A DNA stretch of 64,000 bases from Agriotes lineatus (GCA_940337035.1 CALNHX010003612.1:81720-145719), one strand, 5' to 3'. Counted from the first letter of the stretch, positions 1-11,141 are shown. Notes: generated from the letters alone by a model not told the origin. Numbers and translations: made by a program.

Positions 1-158
1 AGAATATGAATTATGTTTTCATTAGTTTACGTCGTCAGTAGTAACGTGTTTAAAAGATTTCAGTAGGCACGTTGTCAGTAGCAACGTGTTTTAAAATTTT
101 TAAAACACGCAAAATTACCACCGGTTGCTGGTAATCCTAATTTACATTTAAAAAAAAA

Positions 159-1000
159 TTTACCGTGTTTCCTAGATTCTATCGTAGATAAAATATTGTA
201 CGATACACATGCGTAAAGCATCTTTAGTCACTCGCGGGGTTTAAAACGCTCGCTCACTCGCGTTTTAACTCTACCCCACTCGTGCCTAAAGAGTAGCTTT
301 ACGCATTTTTATCGTAAATTACTATTTTTGTACAGAAAAAGAATGCAAAAAATCAAACTAGCATTTTTACAAAAATCAGTGATGCCATGGAATTATCGAA
401 ACAAGCCAATGCACAACGCGAGTACGTGCATCATCCATCTGAAACCAAGTCTCTTAGTCTCTAACAACGTTGACCACCGCTAGTGTTACTTCCTATTCCA
501 ACAGTTGCAAAAAGTATATTTTGTGAAATTTGTGTAATACCTACTAGGATTCTCAGTCACTGCCGTCAAAACATTGAACGTAATTATTAATAATGAATTA
601 TTATAAACGTCAAACATCAATGACAAACAACACATATTGGTTGTTTAAGTAATTCCAAGGCACCAGGGAGTTTTGAAAATTGAATTTTCGTTTTCATTGA
701 TTTATCCTATTCCGGAAAATGGAAAATTGTTAACATAGTATGAATGGATGCAGTATTTTTTTGTCTACAAAAAATATCTGTACAATTTATATAAAGAATT
801 TACTATGCAAATCCCTATGGTGCTTCGCGCAAGTTAGCACCCGGTATAACTTTTTTCCAAAAATACTCTTTAGTCACGAGTGGGGTAGAGTTAAAACGCG
901 AGTGAGCGAGCGTTTTAAGCCTCGCGAGTGACTAAAGATGCTTTACGCATGTGTATCGTACAATATTTTATTTACGATAGATTCTAGAAAACACGGTAAA
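159..1000. mobile_element. Foldback-like DNA element with ~140 bp terminal inverted repeats
   Basis: The arm at 159-298 is repeated in inverted orientation at 863-1000 with few mismatches. Both outer ends read TTTACCGTGTTT-like inward. Each arm also contains its own short palindrome (GTTTAAAACGCTCGCTCACTCGCG and neighbours), so each arm can fold alone. The 560 bp between the arms has no convincing gene. A related core (GTAGATAAAAT.TTGTAC) recurs inside the insertion at 53449-53751, so this is a family. The superfamily and target duplication were not resolved. Confidence 0.8.
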
Positions 1001-1005
1001 TAGAA

Positions 1006-1463
1006 AATAGTATATTATGTTATTAGGAGCAAAAGTTATATTTTAGGTGGCGTGGCTGGACGGATAAGTACAGCCGAGTCACATAAAGATACGTACTTTT
1101 GCACCGAATAACATATAGCATTGTTTCTTCAAACGTTTATAACAAAATCCGAAGAAAATTACTATATCTCGTCAGCGGCATATAAAGTCGTCAGCGGCAG
1201 ATAATAACTTTATCTGCCGCTCGTCAGCGGCAGATAATATTATCTGCCACATGGCAATAAAGTGACAGTTTAGCATCATTAATCCAGCAGGATAATGACG
1301 CATTTTACTGCCGTTTGAAGAAAAAATAGTATATGACACTTGTTTTATACGACTTATTGCCACACTCGGTCGTTTAGGGCCCTCCTCGCTGCGATCGTCC
1401 TGCCCTAAACGCTCTCATGCGACAAAACATTGTCTTATAAAACGTGTATCATAATATACTATT
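1006..1463. mobile_element. AATAGTATA-family MITE cluster
   Basis: Outer ends AATAGTATATTATG (1006) and CATAATATACTATT (ending 1463) are inverted. A second AATAGTATA end at 1325 pairs with the same right end, giving an inner element of about 139 bp (1325-1463) with a GC-rich stem, GTTTAGGGCCCTCC against GGGCAGG-type sequence near 1371-1412. The outer part holds repeats of GTCAGCGGCAGATAATA at 1170-1255, including a hairpin at 1194-1220. No coding capacity. Related copies lie at 1871-2006 and 60866-61002. Confidence 0.65.
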
Positions 1464-1870
1464 ATTGATACTGCATTTGCCGATTCTCTACTTCAGCGTG
1501 CAAAAATAAATTGTAAACCTGTATCTACTTCAGAATATGATAGTAATACTGACAATTATATTGTAGCAGACCCTGATGAAGATCAAGAATAAAATGTGAC
1601 AGACACCCTTATATGTTAATAGATTTTTTGCACTACTAGTCTCAGAACGCACCGTTATTGGCCTATTTTTAGGTCGTGAAGTTGATATTCTCCACCAAGG
1701 GAGAGAAAGTAAAATAAACAATTTTCACCGTGGTAACTAATAAATTGCTAAGTTACCAAATATGACTATTTTAATTTTGACGTTTTAAAGAGCTGTATTG
1801 TCAAGTTGACAGTTAAAATATTTTCGAAATTTGTTGGGAATTTAGGTATTAAGCCGTTTGGTAGTGCAAA

Positions 1871-2006
1871 AAATTGTATATACACCACGGTAGCGAATCG
1901 TCTTATAACCTTTGCGCTTTAGATACTTCGCGCTGCGCGCTCGGTATCTAATGTGTGCTCAGGTTATAATACTGCGCTTCGCTACCTTGATGTATAATAT
2001 ACTATT
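1871..2006. mobile_element. Hairpin MITE, AATAGTATA family
   Basis: About 136 bp that folds almost end to end. Paired blocks include GGTAGCGAA with TTCGCTACC, TTATAACCT with AGGTTATAA and TTAGATAC with GTATCTAA around a GC-rich loop near TTCGCGCTGCGCGC. The right end TATACTATT matches the other copies in the window. Confidence 0.75.
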
Positions 2007-2029
2007 ATTTCTTTTGAATCTTCTTTATA

Positions 2030-2690
2030 ATGAATATTTTAAAGTGTATCTCAGGAGACAATGAAGTGTGGTTGCCTCGACGTAGGCCGACTGAAGCAGC
2101 TCATGAGGCTACACTATATTTTTTTCAGTTGCCCTTCTGTGAAAAATTTCTATCAAAATACAATGACAAAAAAGCAGTAAAATTGCCCTTTTGAAAATTA
2201 TTGCACAAGAAATGAATGAAGCTAGGTTTTTCGTAGAAAATGGGAAATACGTAACAGAACGTTGCCGTCAGAAATTTAACAACCTCCAAAATCATATCTA
2301 AACCACATTGCTCATACGAAAGGCACAGGAAACAAGAAAAAAGATTCTCCTCCTTATTTTGAAGAAATGCATGATATGACGTAAAGATACGAGTAATCCA
2401 AAATATTAATTGACTTATTGGAATCAGCTACAAATATAAATAAATGTGAAGAACCACATGAACAGGTATGTGAAGAGCCCATTGAAGACGATGAGGTACC
2501 TGAAACATCGAGCAGCTGCTGTAATTCGTCTGTAACTGGATTTTCTATTAAAAGAAAAGTAGTCCAGAATCGCAGAATGCTTTACTTTTAAAAAGATTGC
2601 AAGAGTTTCATGAAGACGATAAGAAACACTTAATGAAAATGGAAGGCTCTCTTACCCAACAAAATTAACAGAGGGAGCGGTTGTTCTAAT
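2030..2690 (+). pseudogene. SANT/MADF-like DNA-binding protein relic
   Basis: From the ATG at 2030 a frame runs through LPFCEKFLSKYNDKKAVKLP, then continues in a neighbouring frame as EMNEARFFVENGKYVTERC and QKFNNLQNH. The pattern of aromatic and basic residues with a C..K....L ending resembles the trihelix/MADF or Myb-SANT fold. A charged segment, LQEFHEDDKKHLMKMEGSLT (about 2603-2662), resembles the C-terminal coiled coil of such proteins. Several stops and frameshifts break it. Such proteins are often the second gene of PIF/Harbinger transposons or domesticated regulators. No Harbinger transposase is visible nearby, so the parent element is unknown. Confidence 0.45.
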
Positions 2691-2880
2691 GTTCTAAACG
2701 ACTGATAGCAAAATGATGAATAATACCTATAATGTTTTTAGGAGTTATTTCTAATTTTTACTATTTTTTTTAATGTTGAAAAGTTTTTGAATTATTGGGT
2801 AAGAATATATTTTATTTTGTATTTTTTATTTAATTATTTTACAACTACTACAATGTTCCAATAAAACATATTACTTGTAA

Positions 2881-3085
2881 TGTAAGAAAGGGTGTGCTAA
2901 GGCCTGCAGCTGCAGAAAGGCTGGTTTTCATTGCTTTATTACTAGTAATAATTTCTGTGGACAATTATGCCTGGATATTCCTAAGATTATTACAAACGAG
3001 GATGACATAGAGGAAGAAGAGGTTCCAATAATTGATCAGATGATCGCCCAACAAAATGAAGACATTACATTTTACCTTTGTTATA
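2881..3085 (+). pseudogene. Cys-rich C-terminal tail of an unknown TE protein
   Basis: Translation from 2881 gives CKKGCAKACSCRKAGFHC, then an acidic stretch with EDDIEEEEVPIIDQM. This CKKGC..xC.CRKAGL.C pattern is, from memory, the usual C-terminus of a large uncharacterised insect TE protein. The other part of that protein type (the HEESDTK motif) appears at 61260-61640. No upstream partner is readable here and no start can be assigned. The fragment is probably a relic. Confidence 0.45.
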
Positions 3086-3135
3086 GAAAGTGATGAATGT
3101 GACACTACAGATAGAACCAAAAGATCAAAAGTTTA

Positions 3136-3785
3136 ACGTTTCTATACAAAAAAATGTGTTTACATGTACGCCTTATTTGTATTAATCTGTATTATTATTA
3201 CTTTGTATTTTGTCTATTTTTTATATGTATGCCTATCATTTGGATACAAAATTATTTCGTTTTGTCTCTAAATTGAACTCATTTGTTTCTTTTTGTTTGT
3301 ATGTACTCCTTATTTGTAAATGTATTGCTTGAGCCAATTTATATACATACATATTCCATGTATTGTGGTCTTATTTGTAATTTTTTTATGCACATATCTG
3401 TCATACGGCTGCACAGTGTTAGTCATTTTGTCTTTAAATTGAACCAATAAACCATTAAGATGATCGACACTGTGGTAGTTTTCCCTAACTTTTGAAAACA
3501 TTTAGTGCTTTGAAGCTTTGTATTTCAGTAACTATGAGGTTTAGAAAAACATGTTATTGGAATAAATTGTAGCAAATATTGTTCTCTATAAAAAGGTAAT
3601 TTTTTTGTAGGGCGCACTAGTAGCGAGTTATCGAGCAAATACCGAAAAAAGTGACACAAAAATGTGTGGAGCGCCAAATTAGAAAATTTGGATTTTTAAT
3701 AAGGGCCTAGGTACATACAACATATCCAAAATCCAAAACTACATGACCTTTTGTCAGGTAAAATGTACTCGGCTAATTCATGATA
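3136..3785. other. AT-rich interval without a recognisable gene
   Basis: Only short chance frames are present. It holds two similar stretches (around 3160-3290 and 3300-3430) that share TTTGT..T.TTTT.TATG..C.TATC-like text and 'GTCTCTAAATTGAAC'/'GTCTTTAAATTGAACC', suggesting an old tandem duplication of about 180 bp. Confidence 0.35.
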
Positions 3786-3789
3786 AAAA

Positions 3790-4495
3790 GCTTGATATCA
3801 TCATCATCATCCAGGATTAATCCTAATTGGATTGTTCCGGTTTCACGTAAATTGATCGCTCCAACGTTTCTTGGGTCTTCCCAATCTTCTCTTTCCTCGT
3901 GGTTTGTATTTTAAAACATGCTTGGGGATACGGCAATCGTCCATTCTGGTAATATGTTCCATCCAGTTATTTCTGTATTGGTCTATTCTTTCAGTTAAGT
4001 TGAAAATGTTTAGTTCTTGACGGATCTCCTCACTTCTTTTGTAATCCAATAATGTGTAACCCGCCACATATCTTAAAAATTTCATTTCTGATGCTTCAAT
4101 CAGTTTCTTATCTTTTTGAGTAAGAGTCCAGTTTTCTGATCCATATAATAGTGCAGGAACCGCCATAACTTTGTAAAACTTTAATTTTGTGCTTTTAGTA
4201 GTTGATTTCAGATTTCTCTTTATAGTTCCACACATATACCTAAATTTATTTAATTTATTATAGAGGTCTTTGTTTTCCGTGTATGTTACATTGTAGCCTA
4301 GATAATTAAAGCAGTTTACTTGTTGTAGTGTCTCATTTTCTAAAACAATTTTGGCTCTTATTGGGTCAACGCCTTTAAAAGCTAATACCTTCGTCTTTGC
4401 AGTCGAGATTTCTAAGTTGTACTTTTTCGATATTGTGTTTAATTTGTACATTGCATATTGTAAATTGTCTTCAGTGTTTGCTAGAATTGGTATGA
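3790..4495 (-). pseudogene. 5'-truncated LINE: C-terminal part of reverse transcriptase (RTE-like)
   Basis: The open frame 4451-3843 encodes about 200 residues of the region that follows the reverse transcriptase active site. It includes ISTAKTKVLAF, NYLGYNVT, ALLYGSENWTLT, FLRYVAGYT, and ends RGKRRLGRPKKRWSDQ. The same frame continues upstream as ILANTEDNLQYA to about 4495 and then loses similarity, so the copy was cut just downstream of the expected F/YADD catalytic motif. The 3' end is followed by a (GAT)n-type tail (TGATGATGATGATATCA on the minus strand, about 3797-3815). Short microsatellite tails are known for RTE-clade LINEs. The YGSENW block also occurs in other clades, so RTE is a best guess. 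Confidence 0.75.
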
Positions 4496-4649
4496 ATTGA
4501 TATGAACCGGTAAACAGATCGTGCTAACAAAGGAAATTAACGTCGCCAAATAGACGGCGGCGAAAACAAAAAACGAACACATCTGTTTACCAAACCCTCG
4601 CGATCCTACAAAAATACTTTGTAATATCATTTTGGTTTCTTTCGCTTCG

Positions 4650-5412
4650 CTAATTTTTTAAGTACGGCCCTGTGCCTCAATTAAATTCTGAACGAATATT
4701 AAGATGCTTGCGACAAATTCCTTTGTAAGCGCTTTCTTGAGACCGCGCAGTTCATTATAAATATTGTAGTTCAGTTACATCCACCGAATTGTGTTTATGA
4801 AGTCACTCTTTGTTTCGTTTTGCAGATAGTGCAGTTTAGGTTCCCAGTTTCTTAGTAGGCATTCTTGCTGCTCGATAAATTCAGCTCTTTGGAAGTAACT
4901 TTTGATCAATCCTTTGTTGCCGCGTGATGATGGGACGCGGTACCAGAACTCAATTTTGTTTTCCGACAGCTTTAGCTTTTGAATTTCTCAGTATTATTAT
5001 TGCTCAATACATTCAAGCCCCCTGGAATTTTTCCATATGCCGCGCGGGGCTTCCCCCGAGTTCGCTAGCAAGATTTCCTCTCGTGGCGCAATAATGCAAC
5101 GGAAGCTTTAGCCTGCTGTTCAAGAAAGAGATGCATTTTTCCGATGCGAGGGGTGATCATCGTTTCGCCCGTGAGTTTCGAAATTAATAGTAGCCAGCCC
5201 TCGACTAGCACAGATGCGTGTGCTTTTCGCACCCCGGTCGTGGAAACTATTGTGTGAGTTCGGCCCCAGTCTTGCTTGCCGAAAGTTCGAAAAGAAATTT
5301 GGGGTTTTAGTGCGAAGTTATGGGTTAGGCCCACGTAGTATTTGGGGAAAACGGCGTCCTTCGTTTCGTATGCTATCCGCTCACTAGGAGAAGAGGGAAG
5401 CAAATAATCCAC
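4650..5412 (-). CDS. Unknown protein relic, minus strand
   Basis: I do not recognise this. The ATG at 5412 opens 115 residues (ends KSC) with SERIAYETKDAVFPKYYVGL and SFRTFGKQDWGRTHTIVST. After the stop, the minus strand stays readable between about 4990 and 4785 (FWYRVPSSRGNKGLIKSYFQ, EQQECLLRNWEPKLHYLQ), ending at a stop near 4785. The two pieces could be one gene broken by a frameshift. The stretch is less AT-rich than its neighbours. It may be part of a retroelement or a captured gene fragment. Confidence 0.3.
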
Positions 5413-5528
5413 TGGTTAGTTTTGTCGATTCCAGGTAAAACGACATACCTGCCGTCAGTCTAAGATGACATGTCATCTTACCCTAATGTGGGTGCGTAAT
5501 GATGAATGTTTAAATAATATATTTTCTT

Positions 5529-6075
5529 TTTATTTCAGTATGCCGTATACCTATAAAATGAAGTCGTTACGGGCATCGTGAAGCAAATAAGAAATGGTTA
5601 AGGCCATAGAAGCTGTCAAATAGAAAAAAAAAGCTGGCTAAAGGCAGCAACTACGTTTAATATGCCACAAGCAACGCTTCATCGTCATTTCACTGAAATT
5701 CCATAAAATGTAGGTTGATTTAAGCCTACTTTTTAGCCCGACATGAAGAAGGGCCTGATCTCCCATATCTTCGACTTCGAAAGCAGGTTGTTAGGGTTCA
5801 CTATGACCGACATTAGAAAGCTAGCTGTCGGTTAGCTGAAAAAGCTAAAATTAACCATACAATAAAGCCAAAAATGACAAATTAAACCGTAAAACTTTGA
5901 GGGAACGTAAACAAGTTAACCGTAGAGTTTGTTACTACGACAACGAAGAAAACGAGAGTTAACTCTGCTGGCAAGATGGCCATTCGGAGAATGATGATGA
6001 TGCCGCCGGCATTTATTGTGATGAGTTGTACAAAAACTCCAGGTCAAAAGAATATTGCAAATTTAACAATTAGCC
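5529..6075 (+). pseudogene. Decayed pogo/Tigger-like transposase with internal deletion
   Basis: A splice-acceptor-like TTTTTATTTCAG (ending 5539) precedes ATGCCG. The next 160 bp reads, with frame changes, as the psq-type helix-turn-helix of pogo-like transposases (KAGWLKAATTFNMPQATLHR-like; GWLKAA and MPQATLHRHF are visible). About 5925-6060 reads DNEENES, then GHSENDDDAAGIYCDELYKN. This resembles the acidic region and zinc-knuckle-like C-terminus (C.YC.ELY..S) of the same proteins. The DDE catalytic core between them is missing. Stops in every frame make it non-functional. Confidence 0.5.
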
Positions 6076-6148
6076 ATATGAAAAATTATTGAGATTTTAA
6101 AGTTAATAGAGTACACATTTTAGATTATCACGTATTATGTGGGACGCC

Positions 6149-7667
6149 ATGCCAAGAAGATTCAAACGAAGGTTGGGAGCCCCTATTAGGAGGGATTATG
6201 AGCCACAAGCACTTGAAAATGCTCTTGGAGCAATTGTAGATGTTCGCATGTCGCTTTAACGTGCCAAAAAGTACAATACACCGTACGTATCACGGAATGA
6301 ACGGGCTAAATCTCGGCCGTCCTCTAGTTTTTACGGTGCAAGATAAACAACGAATAACACATGCAGTTACAATTGTGGCAAATGCTGGGTATCCATTTAC
6401 ACCTATACAGTTGAGAGCTTTTGTACAAGATTTTTTAAATAGGAAAGATGTAGATGTCAAATGTTTTAATAATAACTTACTAGGGCCAGATTGGTTAAAA
6501 GATTTTCTAATACGCAACAAGAATATGTCTTTACGTTTAGCTGAAAATCGAAAAAGATGCCGAGCAGCATTATCTGAGGAATCAGTAAATGCATATTTTG
6601 ATGAGTTTTCAACAATAGCAGAAAATATTTCTGCTACGAGCATAGTTAACTTTGATGAGACAAATCTTTCGGATGATCTCGGAAGAGCTCCTGTATTAGT
6701 TCCAAACCATTCAAAACATGCTAATAGGAATATGGATTCATCAAAATCATCTGTTTCGGTTAAGTTTGCATGTGCAACAGATGGCACTTCACTTCTAAAC
6801 TATGTTGTGTACAAGGTTACCAATTTATACCCAGAGTGGCTAGAAAATAGCCCTCCGGGATGCAGGTACAACAGATCTAAAAGTGGTTGGTTTGATAGAG
6901 AAATTTTTGAAGACTGGTTTACATTCATAGCACTTCTTACTTTCGTAACAAAGATGGGCCAAAACTTTTAATTGGCGATAACTTAAGCAGTCACCTTTCC
7001 GAATCTGTCATTAAAAAGTGTGAGGACAATAACACTAAATTTACATTTTTATTGCCAAATAGCACCCACCTATGTCAGCCTTTAGATATTTCATTTTTCG
7101 GTCCGTTAAAGAAAGTAAAGTAAACACAGAGGCTGTATCCCTAAAACGATGTTTCCAACTCTATTAAATAGTGCCATAAACCGACTTACTACTGCAAAGG
7201 ACAATATAATAACTGGTTTTCGGGAAAGTGGAATTAGTCCACTTAATAGGAATGAGGTTCTGAAAAATTTCAACAAAAATAGATTTGTAGAAGATAATGA
7301 TGATGCTTTTGTGGCAAGCTTTAATGCTGTCGTTGAACATTTAAAAACTACAGATGAACCAAAGCCAAAAAGAAAGAAAAAGATCGATATACATGCAGGA
7401 AAATCCGTTACAACGCTTAGTATTGCTACAAATATAACGCTACAAGAGCAAAATGAAAATCAGAACGAAAATGGCTATGATACAGACGACGAAGAATATA
7501 ATAAGAGTATAATGGAAACAACAGGAGCATTATGGCAGGAAATTTACTTACAATCACAACCCCAGAGCATAATGAAAAGGGAACATTTTGGGAAGTAGTT
7601 TGTGTATGATGCTGGCAGAAAAAAGGAAAAATTAAGAAGATTTGTGGCTCAAGTTTTGAACTGTTAA
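6149..7667 (+). pseudogene. Pogo/Tigger-like (DDE_1) transposase, broken
   Basis: The likely start is the ATG at 6149 (MPRRFKRRLGAPIRRDYEPQ). A frameshift near 6245 moves to the frame carrying the helix-turn-helix (ACRFNVPKSTIHRTYH). The catalytic core shows NFDETNLSDD (first Asp, about 6650), LIGDNLSSHLS (second Asp, about 6975, after another frame change) and HLCQPLDISFFGPLKK (third Asp, about 7085). About 40 bp seems lost near 7120-7148. The rest follows as RLTTAKDNIITGFRESGI and an acidic tail. An in-frame TAG at 7596 separates the tail from FVYDAGRKKEKLRRFVAQV, a small C-terminal domain shared by other pogo lineages here. At least three lesions make it inactive. A polyadenylation-like AATAAA lies near 7865. 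Confidence 0.85.
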
Positions 7668-7964
7668 GAAAATTAATTTGAAATTAAATGTATGAGAATA
7701 TACAGAGAATCTTCTGATACATTTTTGTTTCGCGATAGTGATATTTGCATTAAAAATAAAGAAAATATTAAAAAGGTGCTTAAACCCAAGTGTGTTTAGG
7801 GGATGTTTTATCTTTGTTCTTAAAGTTCTTTCTGTTTCAATGCATATGTTTTTGTATGTTTTTGAATAAAGTTTATATCAAACTATGTTGAAAATTTCTT
7901 TTATTAACCTAAAATTCAAGAAAATTACTTTTAAAAAATTTAAAAAAATATATAGTTTAATTCT

Positions 7965-8260
7965 GAAGTGTCCCATAAAGATAATACATAGCAATACATG
8001 AAATAAGTACAATATTGCAGTGAAAATTCAAATTTGTAATTTTAATGTCCCATATTGCACCACCTGAAGTATTATTTGGGACAGTTGGTATCTTTAAAAA
8101 AAAGGGGACAAAACCGTCAAATATGGCAAAGAACATATTAGATTCACACTCCTTTTATAAACACGATCTTTGATCTGCTTAAATATTTGCAATAAATTAT
8201 TTCTAATAAAAATGGCAAAGAAATATAAAAAAATAACGTCCCATATAACCCCGTTTAACG
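7965..8260. repeat. Subterminal GTCCCATA repeats of the 6149-7667 element
   Basis: GTCCCATA occurs at about 7971, 8047 and 8231, the last in CGTCCCATATAACCCCGTTT followed by AACGGTACTCGGCC. Spaced subterminal copies of a short motif are common at pogo ends. A matching left end was not found; the only echo is ATTATGTGGGACG just before the start codon at about 6131-6146. Confidence 0.35.
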
Positions 8261-8269
8261 GTACTCGGC

Positions 8270-9990
8270 CATTCTTATTCTTTATATAGGTAAAATTAAA
8301 TAAAGAAAATAAGGGAAATTAAATAAATAAAAAAATGTATATATTGTTATGATACATGAGGAAAGATTAATTGATTTCATTAATGAAATATTTTAAAAAA
8401 TTAATAAATTTGGAGAATTAGTTTAATTAAATCTTGAAAAGATGTTCAGGTTGATAAATCAATTGAAACATAAGAGAGGTAAGACGTTCGTAAGGCATTA
8501 ATTGAATATGTAAGGGTGTTGATTGCAGTCAAGGTATAAAAGAACAAGCCAAGGTTACGATTGATGATTGTATTTGCTTAATAATAATCCTGTAATATTG
8601 TTATATGTAATTTTAGATAAGAGTGTTATAATAATTGTAGCTAGTGGAAATCAAAATTTGTTAACAGAAGTTACATAAAGAAACTCAACGAAAAATGTAT
8701 CTGTAATTTTGCGTGGTGTGATTTATAATAAAAAAAACTAGAAATTGCTGCCTAATTTGTATAATTATTTCGTAAAAATACAAATGGTAAGGCTATACTA
8801 AAATCTACGAGGTGGTTATAATGAAATGAAATATTAATATTGAAAATACTGGGTAATCAACTGGAGAGATTATTTAAACTGTGAATTATAAGGAAGATAT
8901 TGAAGTACTATTGAATTGGATTTATTGGTGAATGTAACATTTAAGTACATCATTATTATAATTGACATTGGTGGTTATATTGGAACAAGAGATCTGTCAT
9001 TTGGTTGGAGTGCAGAGTGTCATCTATGAAATAAACAAGATTAGATTTGGATAATTAAACTATTAAAACGTACCAGGAGTTGATTGGAACAATTGAGGGG
9101 CTTGATTTTGACCAGTATTGGAACTTAGTAAGGACAGCAGGGAAGCAGTATTTGGATAAAAGCAGTCAATAGGAGGGACCAGTTTTGGAGGACAGTGATC
9201 ATCTTAGCTGTTGATTTTCGCTGGTTGTGTCGAGGTAAACTTATTCAACTAGGACGACCTTTGGGAGAATACTACCAGAATTGGAACAGTTCAGAGAGGA
9301 ATAAATCACATAAGAGCTGTTGCTGTTATAACTTGAAAACTTACCAGCAGTCGTTGGATTAGGAGTTCACATTGGATAGAAGGATTACAACCGGAGTCAG
9401 CAGGATCGTAAATTGGTTGACAGGATTGAGCAGTAGGTGTCAAGCAGGGTGACATTGGAATCAGTCGAGGCAGGAGGCACTGGTGTTTGGATTTGGAGCA
9501 CGATAGGCTTAATAAGTGACAAGGTTTGTTTTAGCAATTAATATTGAAACATTTTAACTAAAGATCAATTAGTGAAACAAGATAATACGAAGTGATAATT
9601 AAATTGATTTGAATTGATTAAGATGTGGGTAATTGTGAAAAGGCAATTGTCAATACCTGGTTTGGTAAAGTTGAAAGTTGGATTTGACGTTTAATGTCAT
9701 TGCAAGTAAAACAAATTTTGAAAATAATATTTTATTACGTCAATTAAGAGAACTAGATTTTGATGAACCCACCCTGAAAATAAGAGCTCTCGATTATAAA
9801 AAGTAATTATAGTTAACTGAAGCAGTATTTGCAAATAAAAAGGACAAGCTTAAGAAAAATTAATTACATGCTAAATATTATATAGCAGATAGAGATACAA
9901 GCATCACACGTATCATATCAATATATAATTTAATAATAAGTAATTTAAAATAACTAACATGAAATAAAGTGAAATTCGATATTTTATATT
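8270..9990. other. 1.7 kb interval without a recognisable gene; possible LTR/leader relic
   Basis: No long frame in any direction. 8270-8960 is very AT-rich with a TATA-like GGTATAAAAGAAC at about 8535. 8990-9540 has a clear strand bias, rich in G and poor in C on the plus strand (GGAGG, TTGGA and CAGCAGG-type words). Around 9715-9805 a 35-codon frame reads LLRQLRELDFDEPTLKIRAL. A TATA box, a G-rich leader and a short gag-like frame would fit the 5' part of a decayed LTR retrotransposon, but no second LTR or primer site was found. This is weak inference. Confidence 0.25.
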
Positions 9991-10008
9991 TTTTTATATG
10001 ATAGGACT

Positions 10009-10940
10009 TTGCACGTCAGGACATCTATATCGAGCAAGAAAGGCCCTATTCATCAATATCCCGAAACTGCTTTAGTAGCCGCTCTAACTGCTATTCGAAA
10101 TGGTATGGGATTTAGGGAAGCGCGCAGGCAGTTTCAGGTCCCAAGAGGTACCATACAAGACCGAGTACATGGTCGCATCAAAGAGACTACTAGAAGAATG
10201 GGCCCCCCAACAGTCAGTAGTGATGAAGAGCGAGAAATTGTCAACTGGTTAAAGAAATTGGCAACCACGGGTTTCCCACAAAAGAACACCGACTTGTTGC
10301 TCAGAAAATTGTGCTCACCGATAATCGTGACATCAAATTCAAAGAAGGAACACCTCCTGATAAATGGTACAAACATTTTTTAAGAAGACACCCGGATGTC
10401 TCTATCAGAGAACCAGAGGGTTTAACCAAAGCAATAAGAGCCATGGTTACCGAGGAGTACATTCGAAAATGTTTTCAGGAACTACAAGATTTTCTCGGAA
10501 TAACTATGAAAACATTTTTTATGATCTTCGGAGAATACTAAACGGCGATGAAACTAGTTTCGCTATGAGTCCTAAAACTGGAAAGGTGTTGGCACCAAAA
10601 GGTTGGAAAAATATCTACGAACTAAAAAAAGGCAGCGAGAAGGAAACAATTACCGTGTCTTTTCTGCTGTTGGCCAAACTGTGCAACCAATGGTTGTGTT
10701 TCCATGCGTTAGACCTCCAGCCAGTGTTGTTAACTCTATGCCAGCCAGCTGGTTTCTGGGCAAGTCAGAATCCGGGTGGATTAGAAGTGAAGTCTTTTAT
10801 GAGTACGTAGTTAAAGACGTTTATAAGTGGTTAGAAGATAACGATATTCCAAAACCTATAATACTTTTCATCAATACGCATAAATCCCACTTAAGTCTGC
10901 AATTAAGTAAATGGTGTTCTGAAAATGGAATAATATTATA
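10009..10940 (+). pseudogene. Pogo/Tigger-like transposase, 5' part (split by 10941-13746)
   Basis: Reads the psq helix-turn-helix (AIRNGMGFREARRQFQVPRG, TIQDRVHGR), then in shifted frames IKFKEGTPPDKWYKHFLRRH (CENP-B-type second DNA-binding domain) and the DDE core: ILNGDETSFAMSPKTGKVLA (first Asp), PKGWKNIYE, SWFLGKSESGWI. The second catalytic position reads LFINTHKSHLS where the family has a GH/NH after Asp, so the Asp is replaced by Asn (about 10872). Frames change near 10310, 10530 and 10660. The gene is interrupted after CSENGIIL by a nested pogo-like element at a TA and continues at 13749. No proper N-terminal Met is visible; a leader exon may be lost. It is inactive by frame and by catalytic residue. 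Confidence 0.85.
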
Positions 10941-11141
10941 GGGGAGCCCGGGGCGGGTTGATGCAGGGGCGGGTTGATGCAGGGGCGTGTTGATGCGACG
11001 GTATTATTTAATGAACTGGAAGGACTAGAATACAGTGCTGCCACCTATCGATGAACCATACATACAGCCTGTATTTAATGCGTTTGTGACTCTGATATTG
11101 CGGGTCATTGAGGTGTAGTGTAAATAAATCTGTTTGTGCAT

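Noticed and set aside
6290..6787. Long minus-strand open frame opposite the pogo transposase
   Set aside because: It is antisense to conserved helix-turn-helix and DDE text and has no motif of its own.
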